A stretch of 64,000 bases of DNA from UBA5951 sp009936885 (lineage in GTDB: Bacteria; Pseudomonadota; Alphaproteobacteria; Puniceispirillales; Puniceispirillaceae): the NCBI GenBank assembly GCA_937996625.1, contig CALKVA010000001.1:1-64000 (forward strand), in the 5' to 3' direction. The notes beneath the pieces are model-generated. The model made no database searches. It was not told the DNA's origin and saw nothing but the letters and a program-made list of their open reading frames with translations. A program made the position numbers and the translations under genes. Positions 58,811 to 64,000 of this stretch are shown here, piece by piece (the first letter of the stretch is position 1; every line of letters begins with the position of its first letter).

Positions 58811-59050
58811 TTATTCGTTATCGAAGGGCTCAGTAACAGCGTTTGAACCGTCTGTCGGGAATTGAATTTTCTCAACCTGCAACCGTGCTGACTCAAGGCG
58901 CTGCTGGCATTGGTTTTTTAACTCAATACCCCTGCTATAGGCTTTAATCGCATCATCAAGAGACGCATCTCCTGCTTCTAACTTTTGAACGATTTGCTCA
59001 AGTTCAGAAAGTGCCTGTTCGAATGTAAGTGAGGAGGCCTCTGCGCTCAT
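58811..59050 (-). CDS. xseB: exodeoxyribonuclease VII small subunit
   Basis: From the ATG at 59050 the protein has 79 residues (MSAEASSLTFEQALSELEQIVQKLE), with the family signature FEQALSELEQIVQKLEAGDASLDDAIKAYSRG and a coiled-coil character. It is the regulatory small subunit of exonuclease VII. A GTG at 59062 would add four residues. It heads the ispA-dxs-tlyA operon. Confidence 0.94.
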   Translation of the reverse strand: MSAEASSLTFEQALSELEQIVQKLEAGDASLDDAIKAYSRGIELKNQCQQRLESARLQVEKIQFPTDGSNAVTEPFDNE

Positions 59051-59098
59051 TTTAATGTTCACTCTTTATATCAGAAATGGTTATGATTTTTAGATATC

Positions 59099-59554
59099 TT
59101 ATTCGTCATTAATCGCACCAGCAACTGATTTTATTAATTCTGCTAGTCGTTTTCTTACATTTGGCTCTGATATTGAATAATAGGAGCGCACTAATTCAAG
59201 TGTTTCACGCCTTGCCATCGGGTCACGCTCAAAATCATCTTCAGGTGCTTTTTGCGTATCCCTACTTATTTTTCTGGGTGAAGCTAGTTTTGTCTGTGAA
59301 GACATATCATCAAAAAAATATCCAATTGAGGCGTCAAGAATTTGGGATATGTCCCATAATCGAGATGCGCTAATACGATTTGCGCCTCGCTCATATTTCT
59401 GAACCTGCTGGAATGTTATGTTAAGAGCAGCCCCAAGCTGTTCTTGTGAAATACCAAGCAATGTTCGCCTAAGACGCACGCGTTTTCCAACATGCATATC
59501 GATAGCATTATTATTGGTAACTCGGAAATTCTTATCTTCGTTTTCTACTTCCAT
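59099..59554 (-). CDS. XRE-family transcriptional regulator, PraR-like
   Basis: A 151-residue protein with an N-terminal helix-turn-helix (VGKRVRLRRTLLGISQEQLGAALNITFQQVQKYERGANRISASRL, about residues 22-66) characteristic of the alphaproteobacterial PraR group, which affects biofilm, symbiosis and quorum-linked genes in rhizobia. A charged linker and a short helical C terminus (LVRSYYSISEPNVRKRLAELIK) follow. Its targets here are unknown. It is 48 bp upstream of xseB on the same strand but probably has its own transcript. Confidence 0.88.
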   Translation of the reverse strand: MEVENEDKNFRVTNNNAIDMHVGKRVRLRRTLLGISQEQLGAALNITFQQVQKYERGANRISASRLWDISQILDASIGYFFDDMSSQTKLASPRKISRDTQKAPEDDFERDPMARRETLELVRSYYSISEPNVRKRLAELIKSVAGAINDE

Positions 59555-59714
59555 TTTATTCTCACAATTATCTTACTATATTTAGCGGAGGTGATTTGTA
59601 ATTTGCAAGGCATTCAATAAGTTTATGCTGATATAGTTTGAAATTGTATCCTTCAAGATTACAAGTTCAGTTAATGCTGATGCATATGGTTAATCTAAAT
59701 TGATGATTTGTTTG

Positions 59715-60653
59715 TTAGATTGCTTGCAAAAACAGCATTAGATTGCGTAATGTGCCATTTTCAAAAGCAGAATGGCCTGCGTCATCTACCAATGTTAGCT
59801 TAGACTTACGCCCCCATATCTTATGCAAATTATACGCACTTATAGGGGGACAAATTACATCATGACGACCTTGAACAATGTAACAAGGCAGATGCTGAAT
59901 AAATCGAACATTCTTTAGAATATGATTTGTAGGCATAAAACAATTATTCTTAAAATAATGCGCCTCCAGAACCGCCATGCTAGTAGCGGACTGCCCAGCA
60001 TCACGTGTTTCAGCATGCAATGTGGCGCAGGAATTCTCGTAAGATGCAAAGAATTTTGCAGCTTCGTTACGAATTTTCTGATTATCACTGGTTAGTCTTT
60101 TGTGATAGGCCGATAATATATCATGATGCTCTTCTTCAGGTATGAAGGATAAAAAACGCTCATGAGCCTCTGGGAAAAATCGCTTCATCTCGTATAAATA
60201 CCAGTTAATTTCTGAATCGGTACCTAAAAAAACGCCTCTTAGAATGAGGGCAGAGACAAAAGTCGGGCTATCTATCGCATAGGCAAGGGCCAAGGTGCTG
60301 CCCCAAGAGCCCCCGAACAAGGCCCATTTCTCAATTTCGAGTGATTGACGCAGATAATTAATATCCGATATCAGATCTTGAGTTGTATTATTAACTGTTG
60401 AACCATAAGGTTTTGAGCGACCAGAACCACGTTGGTCCATAAAAATTACTCTGAATTTTGTAGGATCAAAAAATCGCCTGTGAGCAGGTGAGCATCCAGC
60501 GCCAGGCCCGCCATGCAAGAATAATATAACCTTGCCAGCAGGATTGCCTGTTTGCTCATAGTATATTCGGTGATTATCCCGTTCAAAGAAACCACTATCA
60601 AAAGGATCTATAGCAGGAAAAAGATGTATAGCTGGATCGTAATCCTGACGCAT
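59715..60653 (-). CDS. pip: proline iminopeptidase (peptidase S33)
   Basis: It releases N-terminal proline from peptides. The 312-residue alpha/beta hydrolase has the oxyanion HGGPG motif, DQRGSGRSKPYG, the nucleophile in GGSWGSTLALAYA, an aspartate in GRHDVICPP and the catalytic histidine in DAGHSAFE; the catalytic set is complete. The length matches the family. It is downstream of rpoH (30-bp gap) on the same strand, so co-transcription is possible. Confidence 0.94.
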   Translation of the reverse strand: MRQDYDPAIHLFPAIDPFDSGFFERDNHRIYYEQTGNPAGKVILFLHGGPGAGCSPAHRRFFDPTKFRVIFMDQRGSGRSKPYGSTVNNTTQDLISDINYLRQSLEIEKWALFGGSWGSTLALAYAIDSPTFVSALILRGVFLGTDSEINWYLYEMKRFFPEAHERFLSFIPEEEHHDILSAYHKRLTSDNQKIRNEAAKFFASYENSCATLHAETRDAGQSATSMAVLEAHYFKNNCFMPTNHILKNVRFIQHLPCYIVQGRHDVICPPISAYNLHKIWGRKSKLTLVDDAGHSAFENGTLRNLMLFLQAI

Positions 60654-60683
60654 AAGTTTTCCTTGCCTATTAGGCGTGTATTT

Positions 60684-61571
60684 TTACACTAATGATGACT
60701 CCAGCAAATCTTTATGGGATTCCGTACTAGATTGCAAAGATTGTTTTAATTTAATAAGCGCACGATGTTCAATTTGGCGCACTCTCTCTTTACTAACACC
60801 AAGCATATTGCCCAACTCTTCGAGGGTCGTTCCCTCCTCTTTGAGACGGCGTTTGAGTATAATAAAACGCTCCCTTGTTGATAATTCATTAAGGGCCGCA
60901 TTTAACCATTTCGACATCACTCGTTTATCATGTCCTGCAATTGTGACCTGCTCTGGTGTGGGTCTTGAATCAACAACAAAATCGATTGCTTCGGTTTCTG
61001 CGTCTGCCGTTAAAAGCGAATTTAAAGAGCTATCGCCACCTGAAAGTCTTTGTTCCATAACAATCACATCTTTGACTGTAACGCCAATGGTGTCTGCTAT
61101 TTTCTGTCGTCCCTCATCGGTAAGCGCGCCGCCATCGGCCTCGCCTATCTGTGCGCGTAGCCTACGCATTTTGAAAAATAGCGATTTATGGGCGGCTGTT
61201 GTACCTGTTCTGACGATAGACCAATTACGAAGAATATGATCTTGGATAGAAGCTCTAATCCACCAAGCAGCATAAGTTGAGAATCTAAACCCTCTTTCAG
61301 GATCGAATCGGCCAGCAGCCTGCATCAATCCAATATTGCCTTCTTGGATGAGGTCGGCATTTGCAAGACCATAATGTTTATATTTGGACGCTGCACTTAC
61401 GACCAAGCGAGCATAGGCCATTACCAATTCATGCATTGCTTTATGATCGTGATTATCACGCCATTTGCGTGCAAGTTCGACCTCAAACTCACGCTCCAAC
61501 AAAGGGAGTTGCATTGCTTTTCTAATAAACCTGTTTTCCGAGGTTTTAACCGGGTCTGATACGTCTGACAT
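60684..61571 (-). CDS. rpoH: heat-shock sigma factor RpoH (sigma-32)
   Basis: A 295-residue group 3 sigma factor from the ATG at 61571, preceded by GGAG. Region 2 reads NADLIQEGNIGLMQAAGRFDPERGFRFSTYAAWWIRASIQDHILRNW, and region 4 has the helix-turn-helix TLEELGNMLGVSKERVRQIEHRAL. The RpoH box region reads HKSLFFKMRRLRAQI, a variant of QKALFFNLRRLRA. The short region 1.1 and WSIVRTGTTAAHK support RpoH over housekeeping sigma. It lies downstream of carD (143-bp gap). Confidence 0.95.
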   Translation of the reverse strand: MSDVSDPVKTSENRFIRKAMQLPLLEREFEVELARKWRDNHDHKAMHELVMAYARLVVSAASKYKHYGLANADLIQEGNIGLMQAAGRFDPERGFRFSTYAAWWIRASIQDHILRNWSIVRTGTTAAHKSLFFKMRRLRAQIGEADGGALTDEGRQKIADTIGVTVKDVIVMEQRLSGGDSSLNSLLTADAETEAIDFVVDSRPTPEQVTIAGHDKRVMSKWLNAALNELSTRERFIILKRRLKEEGTTLEELGNMLGVSKERVRQIEHRALIKLKQSLQSSTESHKDLLESSLV

Positions 61572-61714
61572 CGTAAACTCCATACTTGTTATTTATCATT
61601 ACGTACGGATATTAAATACAGATCATCGATAATCTGGAAAAATCAAAATTCAACCTTTATCACAAGATTCTTGATGGTTTTTTAAATGACAGGGATTTCG
61701 GCACTTATCGAAAT

Positions 61715-62221
61715 TTAAGCAGCATCCATAAGATCTTCTAATCTTGTAGCTGCTGATTCCTGATCAATTTCTTCTATTGCTGCAAATTCACGAGCTAGCC
61801 TATCTAATGCTGCTTGATACATTTGACGCTCGGAATAAGATTGCTCGATTTGCGGATCACGTTTCCGCAAATCACGCACTACTTCAGCTATTGAAACCGG
61901 ATCTCCTGATTTAATTTTTGCTTCATATTCCTGAGCGCGGCGAGACCACATGGTCCTGCGAATCTTTGCTTTGCTTTTAAGCGTGGTAATTGCATCATCC
62001 ATATGTTTTCTAGACGATAATGTGCGCAATCCCAATGTTCGCGCTTTTTCCAAGGGGACACGAAGTGTCATACGATCCTGCTCAAACCTTATAACCATAA
62101 GCTGAACATCTATCCCAGCTATTTGGGATTTTTCTGTTCCCAAAATTTTGCCAACACCGTGTGTTGGATAGACTACGAAGTCCCCATCTTGATACGTAAA
62201 TTCTTTAATTTTAGTCATCAT
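61715..62221 (-). CDS. CarD-family transcriptional regulator
   Basis: A 168-residue protein with the CarD RNA-polymerase-binding Tudor-like domain (FVVYPTHGVGKILGTE, MVIRFEQDRMTLRVPLEKA) and a helical C-terminal domain (WSRRAQEYEAKIKSGDP, LAREFAAIEEID) that contacts promoter DNA. CarD stabilises open complexes, often at rRNA promoters. The position near rpoH and fdxA is conserved in Alphaproteobacteria. Confidence 0.95.
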   Translation of the reverse strand: MMTKIKEFTYQDGDFVVYPTHGVGKILGTEKSQIAGIDVQLMVIRFEQDRMTLRVPLEKARTLGLRTLSSRKHMDDAITTLKSKAKIRRTMWSRRAQEYEAKIKSGDPVSIAEVVRDLRKRDPQIEQSYSERQMYQAALDRLAREFAAIEEIDQESAATRLEDLMDAA

Positions 62222-62389
62222 TCCAAATCAAATGCACTTTTAATTAAGCGCTATTTTTATCTCTTTATTGATGTTAAGCGCGCAATCGCCCTAATCAGAA
62301 AAATTGGTAATTTTTTAAATTTTTCCCCTTAAAACAGTACCATAATCTGAACCATTTTACAAATCATTGTTTGTTTTAGCGCCACAAGG

Positions 62390-62728
62390 CTAGTTTTGGG
62401 AAGCTGGTTTATCAATAAAAAGGGTTTTGAATTTATTGACTTTATCTAGATTTTCATCTGCATCAGGCAGGGGATCACGCCGCTCTGTAATATTTGGCCA
62501 GATTGAACTTTTCTCCAAATTAAACTGCACCCAATGAGCCGCGCCATTTTCGGTATCTGGAAGGATTGCTTCTGGGGGACATTCTGGCTCACAAACCCCG
62601 CAATCAATACATTCGTCTGGATGTATGACAAGCATGTTTTCACCCTCGTAAAAGCAATCTACCGGGCACACTTCAACACAGTCCGTATATTTGCACGATA
62701 TGCATTTATCATTCACAATATAGGTCAT
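62390..62728 (-). CDS. fdxA: seven-iron ferredoxin FdxA ([3Fe-4S][4Fe-4S])
   Basis: A 112-residue ferredoxin from the ATG at 62728, starting [17 protein letters not shown]. The cysteine pattern C-x2-C-x4-C-x3-CP...C-x2-C-x2-C-x3-CP, including the extra C in PVDCFYEG, matches the Azotobacter FdI/FdxA type with one 3Fe and one 4Fe cluster. The C-terminal extension ([22 protein letters not shown]) is typical. It lies in the conserved carD-fdxA-hslR-helicase neighbourhood. An in-frame upstream ATG would add five residues. Confidence 0.95.
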   Translation of the reverse strand: MTYIVNDKCISCKYTDCVEVCPVDCFYEGENMLVIHPDECIDCGVCEPECPPEAILPDTENGAAHWVQFNLEKSSIWPNITERRDPLPDADENLDKVNKFKTLFIDKPASQN

Positions 62729-62786
62729 TTTACTCTCATTCACATTCTAAGACGTAATATGATATCGCATAAAACATCTCTGTAAT

Positions 62787-63233
62787 TTAGGCAAGACGTG
62801 TTCTTGCCTGTTGTTTTGCTTTTCCAGAATCTACGTCTGATACAAATAACAGCCCCGACAGTCTTCTCATTAAGTTTGATTCCAGATGGTCAATCTCATC
62901 ATCTGCTAATACAATTTGCCACAACATAGATAAGATATATACCCGCTCTTCATAATCACAAGCTTCTCTAATCTGCTTTGTTAAACTATGAAATTCATGT
63001 TTATGCCCTGCATCCTCAATCAGTTTTTGTATTGTCTGCGTTGCTTGCTCCTCAGATATATTAAAAAAGCTGCAAATGGCGTGTTTTGTCTGCTCAATTT
63101 CTTCACTATCAATTTGGCCATCTATCATTGCCGCTTCTAGGAGCAATGCTGAAACAGCTTCAACAAGATTATCATCTTGCACATGCGGATCCGGGTCATC
63201 TGATGATACCCAGTTTTTAAGAAATTCGATCAC
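62787..63233 (-). CDS. TerB-like (COG4103) protein
   Basis: A helical acidic protein of the TerB superfamily, with paired segments containing DGQIDSEEIEQTK and ADDEIDHLESNLMRRLSGLL that resemble metal-binding TerB repeats. The GTG at 63233, preceded by AAGGAG with 6-nt spacing, gives 148 residues (IEFLKNWVSSDD). A longer form from 63269 would overlap hslR by 11 bp and lacks such a site. The function is uncharacterised; despite the name, a tellurite role is not implied. Confidence 0.85.
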   Translation of the reverse strand: MIEFLKNWVSSDDPDPHVQDDNLVEAVSALLLEAAMIDGQIDSEEIEQTKHAICSFFNISEEQATQTIQKLIEDAGHKHEFHSLTKQIREACDYEERVYILSMLWQIVLADDEIDHLESNLMRRLSGLLFVSDVDSGKAKQQARTRLA

Positions 63234-63258
63234 AGCATTCTCCTTAAATTTATTTTGC

Positions 63259-63657
63259 TTATGGCGCAAAGCTATCTTTTAATCGCTCTGTTTCTCGTCG
63301 TTGCTTTTTCGTAGGTCTGCCCGTTCCTGTCTCACGCCTCTCAAAATCTACATCTTTGTTTTTATCTTGTTTACTAGGCTCTGAGATTATTGGTGAAAGG
63401 TCTTCATATAACGCTATTGCCTCTGTTGGTGGGCCTCTTCTTTGGCCTATTTCCAATATTTTTATTACTCTTACATGTTTGGCTTGCGGGAAGGTCAGAA
63501 CCATTCCAATAATTGCTGTTCGGTGCGGTTTATTAGTAATGTCACCATTTATACGTAGTTTTCCAGACTGGATTAATTTAGTTGCCTGTGTTCTGGTTTT
63601 AAAAAACCGTGCATACCAGAGCCATTTATCCAGCCTTGTTATCGTCTCTTCAGTCAT
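63259..63657 (-). CDS. hslR: S4-domain RNA-binding protein (Hsp15/HslR family)
   Basis: A 132-residue protein with an S4 domain at the N terminus (RLDKWLWYARFFKTRTQATKLIQSGKLRINGD) and a basic tail (RRETGTGRPTKKQRRETERL). Hsp15 rescues stalled 50S subunits carrying peptidyl-tRNA in E. coli; the alphaproteobacterial member is usually paired with the helicase upstream, as here. It directly abuts the helicase 3' end, with the start right after that stop codon. Confidence 0.92.
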   Translation of the reverse strand: MTEETITRLDKWLWYARFFKTRTQATKLIQSGKLRINGDITNKPHRTAIIGMVLTFPQAKHVRVIKILEIGQRRGPPTEAIALYEDLSPIISEPSKQDKNKDVDFERRETGTGRPTKKQRRETERLKDSFAP

Positions 63658-64000
63658 TTATTTTTTTAGATTGGCAAGAATTGCAAATGGGGAATGCGGA
63701 TTTACGTCCACTAGTTTTGATGCTTTTTTTGCAGCCTTTTGATGATTTGCTTTTTGGTGAGACCCTTTTTGATTATTGTTCCTCTTAAATGGTTTTTGGA
63801 ATTGGGAGCTCCCATTTCTATTCTGGTTTTTTTGTCTGCCTCTGCTCTCACCTGATTTAGCTTCGCTCATCCGTCTGTTATTTTGTCGCTGCTTTTTAAT
63901 AAAAACATAAATTGCTGGCTTTTCGGGGTCTTCTGCTGGCTCTTCTCTTACCTTTTCAAACCCTAAATCCACTATCATAGAGGCCATAATATCTCTGCCG
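63658..64000 (-). CDS. C-terminal end of a helicase-family protein (cut by window edge)
   Basis: The frame is open to the right edge, so only the last 113 or so codons are seen, reading GRDIMASMIVDLGFEKV onward. The rest is low complexity and rich in Gln, Asn, Lys and Arg (NQKGSHQKANHQKAAKK), ending SPFAILANLKK. The identification rests on context: in Alphaproteobacteria a superfamily 2 ATP-dependent helicase with such a tail and a terminal SPFA(x)L segment precedes the S4 protein. No helicase motif is inside the window. Confidence 0.72.
   Translation of the reverse strand, partial: GRDIMASMIVDLGFEKVREEPAEDPEKPAIYVFIKKQRQNNRRMSEAKSGESRGRQKNQNRNGSSQFQKPFKRNNNQKGSHQKANHQKAAKKASKLVDVNPHSPFAILANLKK

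Overview
The window looks like ordinary chromosome from an AT-rich, probably marine, alphaproteobacterium. The evidence is gene content and order: rne divergent from amiC-mrcA-prfB, an aroQ/aat/DUF2155/NDUFA12 neighbourhood, xseB-ispA-dxs-tlyA, helicase-hslR-fdxA-carD with rpoH, a PraR-like regulator, an imuA-imuB-dnaE2 cassette behind an alphaproteobacterial-type LexA box, and a B12-dependent ribonucleotide reductase. A SAR116-like or related marine lineage is plausible, but the sequence alone does not prove it. I see no insertion sequences, phage genes, CRISPR arrays or integrases, and nearly every gene is intact.

Layout. 1-5.9 kb: tRNA-Met(CAU), then a sulfur-flow run (mnmA, [2Fe-2S] ferredoxin, cysteine desulfurase, cysE), a degenerate alpha/beta hydrolase and tyrS. 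5.9-16.3 kb: a giant AsmA/YhdP-like envelope protein, a peroxiredoxin coupled to a ferritin-like DUF455 protein, prfB, and cell-wall genes mrcA and amiC. 16.3-25.6 kb: rne with a long leader and a strong terminator, an aminotransferase, an M48 protease with TPRs, a DsbA-like protein, aroQ, aat, DUF2155, an MlaD-like protein and NDUFA12. 25.6-31.5 kb: nrdJ behind a tandem NrdR operator, ridA and an N-acyltransferase. 31.5-41.9 kb: clpS-clpA, a D,D-carboxypeptidase and the SOS mutagenesis cassette.

42-51.6 kb is the most distinctive locus. soxBDAG (heterotetrameric sarcosine oxidase) runs towards a two-gene operon of a dimethylglycine/sarcosine dehydrogenase-like flavoprotein and a pyrrolysine-free MttB-family methyltransferase. 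Together they could strip methyl groups stepwise from glycine betaine or a related methylamine to glycine. No corrinoid protein, reductive activase, Rieske betaine monooxygenase or BHMT is visible, so the first step is an open question.

51.7-64 kb: pdxH, a glycine-zipper lipoprotein/antigen-like protein, fabI-aroC, the isoprenoid operon, a PraR-like regulator, a proline iminopeptidase, rpoH, carD, fdxA, a TerB-like protein, hslR and the 3' end of a helicase gene cut by the window edge.

The clearest regulatory finds are two NrdR boxes spaced exactly 31 bp centre to centre before nrdJ, and a GTTC-N7-GTTC LexA box before imuA.
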